NCBI GenBank assembly: GCA_029224465.1 | Contig: JAQXUQ010000006.1 | Span: 186,001-250,000, forward strand | Source of the DNA: Bacillota bacterium | GTDB taxonomy: Bacteria > Bacillota > Clostridia > Lachnospirales > Lachnospiraceae | Length of the DNA: 64,000 bases | Reading direction: 5' to 3' | In this document: positions 36,751 to 45,433 of the stretch, piece by piece | Position numbering within the stretch: the first letter of the stretch is position 1 | How the letters are laid out: every line of letters begins with the position of its first letter | Notes under the pieces: model-generated | What the model was told of the DNA's origin: nothing | Database searches by the model: none | The model's input: only the letters and a program-made list of their open reading frames with translations | Program-made: the position numbers and the translations under genes

Positions 36751-36846
36751 ATGGCCTTGACTATTATATTCACCGTAATCATTCTTACCATAGCCGCCAG
36801 TGCTGCTATAGCAATAACTATAGCAGCAGAATATATGCAGGACTGA
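36751..36846 (+). CDS. 31-aa single-TM peptide
   Basis: MALTIIFTVIILTIAASAAIAITIAAEYMQD with AGGAG RBS 8 nt upstream. Confidence 0.5.
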   Translation: MALTIIFTVIILTIAASAAIAITIAAEYMQD

Positions 36847-37002
36847 CTAGTTCAAAGACCCCGGACCAGACGCGTATGGCGTCCGTGAAAGCTGCACCGA
36901 TTATATCGCCATCAGAAAGTCATTATTTACACAGCGACGCGCAGAATGATAAAATTTGTGGCAACACACGGCCCCTGTATGTTCGAATACCGTTCCGCGT
37001 AG

Positions 37003-37010
37003 TCCACTAA
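37003..37010 (+). other. attR core (TCCACTAA)
   Basis: direct repeat of 5299-5306. Confidence 0.8.
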
Positions 37011-37011
37011 A

Positions 37012-37047
37012 CGGGCCGTACACGAACACTCTGTGTGCGGCTCGTTT
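37012..37047 (+). terminator. native ssrA terminator displaced by the prophage
   Basis: CGGGCCGTACAC-gaacactct-GTGTGCGGCTCG-TTTATTTT. Confidence 0.7.
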
Positions 37048-37135
37048 ATTTTGCCGTTTCATCAGCGAATGCCTCACCTTGTCAGAATGCTGAAAAGCAC
37101 AAAATAATTCCGGCAAAGTTTATGAAATTTCGCCC

Positions 37136-37164
37136 TTTACCAAAAATGAATACCTGTATACAAT
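37136..37164 (+). promoter_or_regulatory. putative promoter of deaminase/ABC operon
   Basis: TTTACC-N17-TACAAT. Confidence 0.5.
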
Positions 37165-37202
37165 AATAATCAAAATTTAGAACCAAATATGCAAAGACAA
37201 AG

Positions 37203-37240
37203 GCGTCGGTGACTGCAATATGCAGCCCCGGCGCTTTTTT
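37203..37240 (+). terminator. terminator/attenuator in leader of deaminase operon
   Basis: GCGTCGG...CTGCA-ata-TGCAG...CCGGCGC-TTTTTT. Confidence 0.65.
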
Positions 37241-37263
37241 GCTGAATCGTATTTTTATACGGC

Positions 37264-37299
37264 AAGGAGGCCGGCAGGATACACCTGTCCGGCCTCCTT
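37264..37299 (+). promoter_or_regulatory. strong leader hairpin
   Basis: AAGGAGGCCGG...CCGGCCTCCTT, 11-bp perfect stem plus inner CAGG/CCTG. Confidence 0.6.
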
Positions 37300-37359
37300 G
37301 TGTTATTAAGCAACGCGACCAAAATGCGGATGTTATCGCAGAGAAAGGAAGCTGTAAAA

Positions 37360-38637
37360 ATGCAGGTATTTAAGAATGCGGTGTTACGAAAATGCAAGAG
37401 AACGGAAGCCGGGACAGAGCTTTACGATCTGTTTGTGGAAAACGGGGTATTTACGAGGATCTGCCCGGCCGGAGAAGTCAGCGTACCGGAGAGCGCGGAA
37501 ATCAAAGATCTTCATGGCAGACTTGTCATGGCTCCTTACGTCGAATCGCATATCCATCTTGACTATATTTACACAATGGATCCTACGGTGGAAGCGGGGA
37601 CTCTCTTCGGAGCGATCAACCAGTGGTCCGATACCAAAAAGACGCTGACGGTGGAAGATATCAAGAAGAAAGCTTATCAGGGAATCGAAATGGAAATGCG
37701 GCACGGCGTGCAGTTTATCCGTACCCATGTCGATGTAACGGATCCGAATTTCACCGCACTGCGTGCTCTTCTCGAAGTTAAGGAAGAACTCAAGGACATT
37801 GTTGAGATTCAACTGATTGCTTTTCCGCAGGAAGGATATTACGCCTATAAAAACGGTGATCAGCTCGTAGAAGAAGCCCTGAAGTTGGGCTGTGACGTTG
37901 TCGGCGGCATCCCGCACTTTGAGTTTTCCAGAGAACTCGGAGAAAAGTCTGTCAAGAAAGCTTTCGAGCTGGCACAGAAGTATGACCGGCTGGTTGATAT
38001 TCACTGCGATGAAACGGATGACCAGGATTCCAAGTTTGTCGAAGAGATCGCGACGCAGGCTTATTACACCGGTATCGGCAGCCGCGCTGCCGCAAGTCAT
38101 ACCTGCGCTATGGGGTCTTACAACAATGCCTACGCCTACAAGATGATGACAAAATTCCGACAGTCCGGCATCAACTTCATTTCGTGCCCGACAGAGAACA
38201 CCTATCTGCAGGGACGTTATGACGGATATCCGATGCGCAGAGGAATTACGAGAATTGATGAACTGATCGCCGCCGGCTGCAACGTAAGTCTGGGGCAGGA
38301 TTCGATTTCGGATCCCTGGTATCCGCTCGGAAACGGAAACCTGATCCATCAGGTCGATTACGCGATCCATCAGGCACATATGATGAGCATTCCGCAGTTA
38401 TACAAGTGCATGGATATGATTACGGACAACGGCGCGGCAACCCTGCAGATTCAGGATCATTATGGAATTGAAGAAGGGAAGCCCGCAAACCTGATTGAAC
38501 TGGACGCCAGGAATGAAATTGATGCAGTCAGGGAGCGCGCGGACGTTCTCTTAAGCGTTCATAACGGCAGAATCCTTCTGGAGAAGGAACCTTCATCGAT
38601 CCGCATCGACCTGCCGATTCACGAACAGGACAGATAA
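37360..38637 (+). CDS. cytosine deaminase-like amidohydrolase (copy 1)
   Basis: ESHIHLDYIYT, THVDVTDPN, HCDETDDQDSKF, SHTCAMGSY, LGQDSISDPWYPLGNG CodA-type motifs. Confidence 0.85.
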   Translation: MQVFKNAVLRKCKRTEAGTELYDLFVENGVFTRICPAGEVSVPESAEIKDLHGRLVMAPYVESHIHLDYIYTMDPTVEAGTLFGAINQWSDTKKTLTVEDIKKKAYQGIEMEMRHGVQFIRTHVDVTDPNFTALRALLEVKEELKDIVEIQLIAFPQEGYYAYKNGDQLVEEALKLGCDVVGGIPHFEFSRELGEKSVKKAFELAQKYDRLVDIHCDETDDQDSKFVEEIATQAYYTGIGSRAAASHTCAMGSYNNAYAYKMMTKFRQSGINFISCPTENTYLQGRYDGYPMRRGITRIDELIAAGCNVSLGQDSISDPWYPLGNGNLIHQVDYAIHQAHMMSIPQLYKCMDMITDNGAATLQIQDHYGIEEGKPANLIELDARNEIDAVRERADVLLSVHNGRILLEKEPSSIRIDLPIHEQDR

Positions 38638-38651
38638 GGAGAGCACGGAAA

Positions 38652-39968
38652 ATGCAGATACGCAATGTAAGAATCAGGGGAAAACAAAAACAGGGACTGT
38701 TCAAGGTAGACATTGAAAACGGCATATTCGGAAAAATCCTTCCGGAAGAAACACCGCAGGAAGAAGATAAGGAGCAGACACCATATTTCCTTGGAAGCAG
38801 GCAGGACACGCTGCCGGACTTCACGGACGGGTCGGAGAAAATCTATGACGCGAAAGGGCGCATGATGATGCCGCCGTTTGTGGAACCGCACATCCATCTG
38901 GACTGCGTCATGACCGCCGGGATTCCGCATTACAACATGTCCGGTACATTGTTCGAGGGTATCACAACCTGGGACGAATACAAAAATTCGCAGCCGCTAA
39001 CGGTAGAGGGAATTAAAGAACGCGCGAAAGCAGCCCTCCGCTGTATGGCAGGCTATGGCGTACAGTTCGTCAGAACCCATGTAGATACAACCGAAACTTC
39101 CTTTAAAGGTGTGGAAGCTCTTCTGGAACTGCGGGAAGAAATGAAAGACACGATGGAGATTCAGACCGTCGCGTTTCCGCAGAACGGGATCTGTTCGTTC
39201 CGTCATGGAAAAGAGTACATGGAGCGGGCGATGCAGATGGGTATGGACTGTGTCGGAGGTATTCCGCACTATGAATTTTCCAGAGAGCTGGGCGTGGAGT
39301 CCATCCGCTTCATTTTTGATCTGGCGGAAAAATATGACGCGATGATCGACGTCCACTGCGATGAAATCGACGACGGTGTCACGAGGTATCTCGAAGAAAT
39401 GGCCGCGCAGGCATGGATGCGCGAAATGGGAAGCCGCACCGTTGCCGCGCATACCTGCGCGACCGGATCATATAACGACGCTTATTTCGCAAAGCTCCTG
39501 CGGGCGCTGAAAGAATCCGGCATCAACTTCAATTCCTGCCCTACGGCAAGTACATCGCTGGATGGACGATTTGACAATTATCCGAAACGAAGAGGCATTA
39601 CCAGGATCCGGCAGCTCACGCAGGCAGGACTGAATGTCGCTCTCGGACAGGATTCGATCTCGGATCCGTGGTATATGCCGGGCGTCGGAAATCTGCTCCG
39701 GGTACTGGAGATGGGCATGCATGTAGAACACATGACAGGATATGAGGATCTGTCGCACTGCCTTGATTTTATTTCAACGAAAGGCGCGAAAAACCTGTGC
39801 ATCGAAGACCATTACGGCATCGAAGAAGGCAAACCGGCAAGCTTCATTATTCTGGACGGCAGAGATGATTATGAAGTCTTCCGTTTCCAGAGCGCCGTTA
39901 CGCTTTCCGTACATCAGGGGAAGGTCATCGCGAAGAGGAGACCTTCGTTCGGGAAGGTTATGTTTTAA
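38652..39968 (+). CDS. cytosine deaminase-like amidohydrolase (copy 2)
   Basis: EPHIHLDCVMT, THVDTTET, HCDEIDDGVTRY, AHTCATGSY, LGQDSISDPWYMPGVGN; clear paralogue of the preceding gene. Confidence 0.85.
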   Translation: MQIRNVRIRGKQKQGLFKVDIENGIFGKILPEETPQEEDKEQTPYFLGSRQDTLPDFTDGSEKIYDAKGRMMMPPFVEPHIHLDCVMTAGIPHYNMSGTLFEGITTWDEYKNSQPLTVEGIKERAKAALRCMAGYGVQFVRTHVDTTETSFKGVEALLELREEMKDTMEIQTVAFPQNGICSFRHGKEYMERAMQMGMDCVGGIPHYEFSRELGVESIRFIFDLAEKYDAMIDVHCDEIDDGVTRYLEEMAAQAWMREMGSRTVAAHTCATGSYNDAYFAKLLRALKESGINFNSCPTASTSLDGRFDNYPKRRGITRIRQLTQAGLNVALGQDSISDPWYMPGVGNLLRVLEMGMHVEHMTGYEDLSHCLDFISTKGAKNLCIEDHYGIEEGKPASFIILDGRDDYEVFRFQSAVTLSVHQGKVIAKRRPSFGKVMF

Positions 39969-40031
39969 CGGTAACAGAAGATCCGGACCTGTTCCGGTTC
40001 TTTGGGTTATACAGCTACGAGGAGAAAAATT

Positions 40032-41219
40032 ATGGAAAAATTGCGTAAGGTTCTTGCGGTTACAGCGGCAGCGGCGATGGGCGTATCGCTTCTTTCAGGG
40101 TGCGGCGCAAAGAAAGGCAGTTCCGATACCATCAAGATCGGCGGCGTATTCTCGCTGACCGGCGTAACGGCGATCACGGAAGAGAGCATGACGAACTGTG
40201 CCCAGCTCGCTGTGGATGAAGTGAATGAAGAAGGCGGTATCAACGGAAAGAAGCTGCAGTATATTGTCAAAGATTACGCTTCGGACGCGGATACGGCTGT
40301 TAAAGTCGCGAGAGAGCTGATCATGCAGGATGAAGTCACGGCGATTGTCGGACCTTACATGTCATCCGCCCGGGTCGCAATGGAACCTGTTATGGATGAA
40401 AATGATATTCCTCTGATTTATCCCACGTACTATGAAGGTGAAAAGCCCAATGACCACGTGATTTATACCGGAGCGGTTCCGAACCAGCAGGGTGATCTGT
40501 TCGTTCCGTGGCTTGCGAAGAATGTTTCCAAAAACTTTTATCTGATCGGAACAGATACAACCTATGCTTCCTCGATTAACGAACAGGCGGAAAAGTCCGT
40601 GAAAGCACTCGGCGGAAAGGTAATCGGAAACGAGCTTGTTCCTTCCGACACCACGCAGTTCACGGATATTCTGACGAAGATCAAGAGCGCCTGCGGAGAT
40701 GACGGCTGCGTGATTTACGCGAACTTAAACGGTGATTCCGGGACTGCATTCTATACACAGTTCGCAGCGGCCGGACTGTCCGACAAGTATACGATCGCTT
40801 CGTTCATCATGGATGAATCTTTCTCGACAGCGCTTGGAGACGCTGCGGTCGGGACATACGCTTCCTCGAACTATTTCAACTCGATTGATACCGAAGCGAA
40901 CAAAAAGTTTCTCAAAGCGTACGCGGACAAGTTCGGAGAAGATAAGGCGAAGGCTGTTACAGCCGTCGGTGAAGCAACCTATGACGCTGTAAAGCTTCTT
41001 GCCGAGTCTTTAAAGAAATGCGGCGATGACATTACGACAGCCAACATTCTGAAAAACTTTGACAATCTCACCTTTGACGCTCCGCAGGGTGAAATCAAGG
41101 TTGATCCCGAGACACATCACATTTATCTCAAGGGCAGAATCGGTCAGGTACAGAGCGACGGAACAATCAAAGTCGTCTATGAAAGCGACGACACGATCAA
41201 GCCGGTTCCCGTCGAGTAA
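40032..41219 (+). CDS. ABC transporter substrate-binding lipoprotein, urea/amide/branched-chain type
   Basis: lipobox LLSGCGAKKGSSDTIKIGGVFSLTGVTAITEESMTNCAQLAVDEVNEEGGINGKKLQYIVKDYASD. Confidence 0.88.
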   Translation: MEKLRKVLAVTAAAAMGVSLLSGCGAKKGSSDTIKIGGVFSLTGVTAITEESMTNCAQLAVDEVNEEGGINGKKLQYIVKDYASDADTAVKVARELIMQDEVTAIVGPYMSSARVAMEPVMDENDIPLIYPTYYEGEKPNDHVIYTGAVPNQQGDLFVPWLAKNVSKNFYLIGTDTTYASSINEQAEKSVKALGGKVIGNELVPSDTTQFTDILTKIKSACGDDGCVIYANLNGDSGTAFYTQFAAAGLSDKYTIASFIMDESFSTALGDAAVGTYASSNYFNSIDTEANKKFLKAYADKFGEDKAKAVTAVGEATYDAVKLLAESLKKCGDDITTANILKNFDNLTFDAPQGEIKVDPETHHIYLKGRIGQVQSDGTIKVVYESDDTIKPVPVE

Positions 41220-41237
41220 CCTGCTGTTTTCCGCATC

Positions 41238-41270
41238 AAGGCCTTTGTGCTCCCTGGCAAGGGCCTTTTT
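41238..41270 (+). terminator. intercistronic hairpin after substrate-binding protein
   Basis: AAGGCCTTTG-tgctccctgg-CAAGGGCCTT-TTT. Confidence 0.5.
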
Positions 41271-41321
41271 CAATTACAGGCAGAAAACGAATGACGCTTC
41301 TGCCGGAAAGAGTCTACCAAT

Positions 41322-42191
41322 ATGAACAGTGTTTACATCGGACAGCTGATTGTATCAGGCATCAGCAGCTCCTTTATCCTTTTGCTGACTTCCCTCGGGC
41401 TCATTATCATCATGGGGTACATGAAAGTCGTGAACCTCGCGCATACTTCCATGCTGATGGCAGGAGCGTATCTTTGCTATTTTCTCTATCAGGTCGCGCA
41501 TGTGCCGTTTGTGCTGACATTGATTCTGTCATATCTTCTGAGTTTCGCGTTCGGTGCCGTGATCGAGCGCGTCATTATCTGCCATTTTTACGGTAAGATG
41601 GCGGAAACCCTGCTTGCCACTTACGCGCTGTCTATCATTCTGAATCAGACTGCGCTGCTGCTTTTCGGCAAAAACTACAAGCAGGTCGCAGCTCCTGTAA
41701 AAACCGTTCTCTATTTCGGACCGTTCTATATCGAAGCTTACCGGCTGATCATCTGCGGCATTGCCGTGATCGCCCTGCTTGGCACGATGCTGTTCATCAA
41801 CAGGACACCGATGGGAAGAAAGATCCGTTCCACAACGCAAAACAGAACTATGACCGAATGCCTCGGCATTGATACACGCAAGGTGGATACGATTACATTC
41901 GCACACGGCATGGGACTGGCAGGACTTGCCGGAGCGGCAATCGCGCCGCTTTCCACGGTCACATATACGCTTGGCGACAGCTGGCTGACGAACACCTTTA
42001 TGAACGTCGTCATGGGCGGCGTATCTTCGATGCTGGGAACGCTTGCATCCTCGTTCCTGATTCAGGAGTCCATTTCTCTTCTGAGCGGCTTTGCAAGCAG
42101 CGTTACGGCGCAGATCGTAGTTCTTCTCTTTGTCATTCTTGTTGTCAGAATCAAGCCGGAAGGATTATTCACACCGAAGGAAAGGAGATAG
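41322..42191 (+). CDS. ABC transporter permease (LivH/UrtB-like)
   Basis: polytopic, SLGLIIIMGYMKVVNLAHTSMLMAGAYL; GLAGLAGAAIAPLSTV. Confidence 0.9.
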   Translation: MNSVYIGQLIVSGISSSFILLLTSLGLIIIMGYMKVVNLAHTSMLMAGAYLCYFLYQVAHVPFVLTLILSYLLSFAFGAVIERVIICHFYGKMAETLLATYALSIILNQTALLLFGKNYKQVAAPVKTVLYFGPFYIEAYRLIICGIAVIALLGTMLFINRTPMGRKIRSTTQNRTMTECLGIDTRKVDTITFAHGMGLAGLAGAAIAPLSTVTYTLGDSWLTNTFMNVVMGGVSSMLGTLASSFLIQESISLLSGFASSVTAQIVVLLFVILVVRIKPEGLFTPKERR

Positions 42192-42193
42192 AC

Positions 42194-43297
42194 ATGGCAA
42201 AGAGTGATTTTACGAAACGCCTCAAAGAATTGCCGGTTAACAGGTATATTGATGCGGTGCTTTTTATTTTTTTACTTGTTTTCCCATCCATGAACGGAAA
42301 GTACTGGATCTATGTCATGACCGGCATCATGGCTTACATGATTTTCGCGCTCTCGCTAGATCTTCTGTGGGGATATACGGGACTTATGAGCATGGGTCAC
42401 AGCCTGCTTTTCGGCGCTGGTGGCTATATGGTTGGTATCTGCTCCGCATACATGAACGGCGCGGACTGGATCACGTTTGATCATCTGCCGTGGTTTCTTT
42501 CGCCGCTGTCAACGCCGGCGGGCGCTTTTGCAATGGCACTGATCGTACCCGGGCTGATTTCCCTGTTCATCGGCTTTTTTATGTTCTCGGGACGAATTCA
42601 GGGTGTGTTCTTTTCCCTCATTACGATGGCCATGTCCGGTGTCGCCGAGCTGTTCATTATCAATCAGAGCAAATACACGCACGGCAACAGCGGCATCTCA
42701 TTGACAGCGAGGACCATCATCAGCAATAACATGGCAGACCATATGGATGATACTTCGTTTTATTACACGGTTTTCGCATTCCTTGTGCTGGTATATCTGT
42801 TGTGCCTGCTTATCGTGAATTCGAGGCTCGGCAAGGTTCTGCAGGCGGTACGCGAAAACGAAAACAGACTGACTTTCTTCGGATATAAAACCAGCGCGTT
42901 CAAGCTGCTGATCTATATGATCTCCGGTGTGCTTGCCGGCCTTGCAGGTGTTCTGTACGCGAGAACGCAGGGAAGCATCAACTCCTCGAGCGCCGGGATC
43001 GAACTCTCCACGGTTGTTCTGGTATGGGTCGCCGTCGGCGGAAGGGGAAATCTGACCGGCGCGATGACGGGGACGCTCCTTTTGCAGGTAGCCGAAACGC
43101 TGCTGAACAGTATGTTTTCCGGAATTTCAGCTGATTTTGCCCAGTACTGGCGGCTGGTGCAGGGAATCATCATTCTGATCATTGTTTTCTTTATCCCCAA
43201 AGGAATTGTCGGAGAGCTGATCAGTCTGCAGCAGAGAAAGCGCGATTATCTGCGCAAGGAAGCCATTTTAAGGAAGGAGGCCGAAGATCATGCGTAA
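42194..43297 (+). CDS. ABC transporter permease (LivM/UrtC-like)
   Basis: ALSLDLLWGYTGLMSMGHSLLFGAGGYMVG. Confidence 0.9.
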   Translation: MAKSDFTKRLKELPVNRYIDAVLFIFLLVFPSMNGKYWIYVMTGIMAYMIFALSLDLLWGYTGLMSMGHSLLFGAGGYMVGICSAYMNGADWITFDHLPWFLSPLSTPAGAFAMALIVPGLISLFIGFFMFSGRIQGVFFSLITMAMSGVAELFIINQSKYTHGNSGISLTARTIISNNMADHMDDTSFYYTVFAFLVLVYLLCLLIVNSRLGKVLQAVRENENRLTFFGYKTSAFKLLIYMISGVLAGLAGVLYARTQGSINSSSAGIELSTVVLVWVAVGGRGNLTGAMTGTLLLQVAETLLNSMFSGISADFAQYWRLVQGIIILIIVFFIPKGIVGELISLQQRKRDYLRKEAILRKEAEDHA

Positions 43298-44060
43298 AGA
43301 CGGAAAGGTTCTCCTTGAGGTAAAGCATCTGTCCGTGGAATTCAACGGTTTCAAGGCGCTGACAGATGTCAACATGAAAATCTATGACGGGGAGCTGCGG
43401 GTGATCATCGGACCCAACGGCGCCGGTAAAACGACATTTATGGATCTTGTAACCGGCAAAACAACGCCAACCTCCGGTAAAATCCTGTTCGACGGAACCG
43501 ATATCACCGGAAAGCAGACGACGGAAATCACGGGCCGCTATCATATCGGCCGTAAATTCCAGGGACCGAATGTTTTCGACAATATGACGGTACGGGAAAA
43601 CATCGAAATCGCCGTCTCCGGTTACAATTCTCTGTTCAAGTGCTGTTTTTTCAGAAAGAGCAGAGAATATACGGATAAAGTCGATGAAATCCTGCGGAAG
43701 GTCAATCTTGATGACTACGCCGGATTTGCGGCAGGAGACCTTTCCCACGGACAGAGGCAGTGGCTTGAAATCGGCATGGTGATCGCGCAGGATCCGAAGC
43801 TGATCATTCTCGACGAGCCGACCGCGGGCATGACCGCGCAGGAAACTTATAAAACTGGTGAGATGATCAAACAGATGAAGGGTGAACACACGCTCATCGT
43901 CGTCGAGCATGACATGGATTTCGTGCGGCAGGTCGCCGAGTATGTAACGGTTCTGAATTACGGAAAGCTTCTGGCGGAAGGAACCATGGAAGAAATTCAG
44001 AACAATCCGGAAGTCGTAGCTGTCTATCTGAAAGAAGACGGAGGTGGCCGCCATGTTTGA
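43290..44060 (+). CDS. ABC transporter ATP-binding protein (LivG/UrtD-like)
   Basis: GPNGAGKTTFMDLVTGKTTPTSGKILFDGTDITG; LSHGQRQWLEIGMVIAQDPKLIILDEPTAGM. Confidence 0.92.
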   Translation: MRKDGKVLLEVKHLSVEFNGFKALTDVNMKIYDGELRVIIGPNGAGKTTFMDLVTGKTTPTSGKILFDGTDITGKQTTEITGRYHIGRKFQGPNVFDNMTVRENIEIAVSGYNSLFKCCFFRKSREYTDKVDEILRKVNLDDYAGFAAGDLSHGQRQWLEIGMVIAQDPKLIILDEPTAGMTAQETYKTGEMIKQMKGEHTLIVVEHDMDFVRQVAEYVTVLNYGKLLAEGTMEEIQNNPEVVAVYLKEDGGGRHV

Positions 44061-44751
44061 AGCAGTTGATGTACATGTAAGTTATGGAAAAAGCCGGGTG
44101 ATCAACGGACTGGATCTGAAGGTAGAGCAGGGTGAGCGGGTCGCGATCCTGGGAAGAAACGGCGTCGGAAAGACTACATTTTTGAAGAGCCTTATGGGGA
44201 TCCTTCCGATGGCAAAAGGAAGCGTTACTTTTGACGGAAAGGATTTCACGCACATGCGGACTTTCCGGAGATCCCGGGCGGGACTCGGATATGTTCCGCA
44301 GGGCAGAGAGATCATTCCTTTCCTGACGGTGAACGAAAATCTGGAGCTGGGAGCCGCAGGACATAAGGATGTGGATGTGGAGAGCAGGAAGAAATGGGTT
44401 CTCTCGTATTTCCCGGCTCTTGAAGTTCATATGAACCGGAACGGCGGTGTTCTGTCCGGAGGTCTGCAGCAGCAGCTTGCGATTGCGAGGTGTCTGATGG
44501 GAGAGCCGAAAATGATTCTTCTCGATGAGCCGACCGAAGGCATTCAGCCGAACGTGGTCATGGAAATTGCGGATACGCTGCGTAAAATCGCGGAGGAAAC
44601 CGGAATCACGATTGTCGTCGTCGAACAGAACCTGAAGTTCGCAAAAAGACTTGCCGAAAAGTTCGTTATCATTCAGAAAGGCGCTGTCGTTGCTTCCGGA
44701 AGCATGGACGAACTTTCCGATGATCTTGTTAAAAAATATCTGTCTGTCTAA
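44044..44751 (+). CDS. ABC transporter ATP-binding protein (LivF/UrtE-like)
   Basis: GRNGVGKTTFLKSLMG; LSGGLQQQLAIARCLMGEPKMILLDEPTEGIQPN. Confidence 0.92.
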   Translation: MAAMFEAVDVHVSYGKSRVINGLDLKVEQGERVAILGRNGVGKTTFLKSLMGILPMAKGSVTFDGKDFTHMRTFRRSRAGLGYVPQGREIIPFLTVNENLELGAAGHKDVDVESRKKWVLSYFPALEVHMNRNGGVLSGGLQQQLAIARCLMGEPKMILLDEPTEGIQPNVVMEIADTLRKIAEETGITIVVVEQNLKFAKRLAEKFVIIQKGAVVASGSMDELSDDLVKKYLSV

Positions 44752-44761
44752 GGAGGCCGAA

Positions 44762-45385
44762 ATGGTTATTACAATCGCGAGAACATTTGGCAGCGGCGGC
44801 AAAAGCGCAGCCGTCGAACTTGCCGGAAGGCTTGGGATTCTGTGTTATGAAAATGAAATCATGGATATGGCAGCGGAGGCGAGCGGCATTAACCGTCAGT
44901 TCTTCTACGCAAGCAGCGAAAAAGCGCGCAGGCGCTCTTTTCTGCAGATGATCAAGAACACGCCGAAGGAAATTCTGGTTACCTCTCCGCAGGATAAAAA
45001 TTTTCTCTCGGATGACAATCTTTTTAATTATCAGGCACAGCTGATCCGGTACCTGGCTCTTTCGGGTTCCTGCGTCATTGTGGGCAAGTGCGCGGACTAT
45101 ATTCTAGGAGATCCGAAGAATGTTTTCCGGTTTTTCGTGGACGCTCCGGAAGATATCTGCGTTCGGGAAATCGAGGAAAAAATGGCAGTTTCGCATGACG
45201 AAGCGGAACGGCTTGTGAAAAAGACCAACAAATACCGTTCGGATTATTACCGTTATTACACAGGGCATGCCTGGAAGGACCCTGTCAACTACGACATGAT
45301 GCTCAACAGTGACCGCATCGGAAGAAATCATGTCGCTGACGTTATGGAAGCCTATATCCGTTCGAGATATGATTTCGCAAATTGA
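44762..45385 (+). CDS. cytidylate kinase-like family protein
   Basis: MVITIARTFGSGGKSAAVELAGRLGILCYENEIMDMAAEASG; SCVIVGKCADYIL. Confidence 0.85.
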   Translation: MVITIARTFGSGGKSAAVELAGRLGILCYENEIMDMAAEASGINRQFFYASSEKARRRSFLQMIKNTPKEILVTSPQDKNFLSDDNLFNYQAQLIRYLALSGSCVIVGKCADYILGDPKNVFRFFVDAPEDICVREIEEKMAVSHDEAERLVKKTNKYRSDYYRYYTGHAWKDPVNYDMMLNSDRIGRNHVADVMEAYIRSRYDFAN

Positions 45386-45433
45386 TGCCGCGTGTTATAC
45401 TTGTCTTTACGTTAGAGAAAGACGAGGCATTTT

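Larger units (their letters stand above)
5299..37010. mobile_element. Integrated siphophage-type prophage (HK97-like packaging/capsid module), ~31.7 kb, inserted at 3' end of ssrA
   Basis: TCCACTAA direct repeat at both ends (5299-5306 and 37003-37010), integrase at left end, complete lysogeny/replication/packaging/capsid/tail/lysis gene order between. Confidence 0.93.

Noticed and set aside
36901-37116. 71-aa minus-strand ORF spanning attR
   Set aside because: Crosses the phage/host junction and is not preserved in attB or attP; no RBS; likely chance
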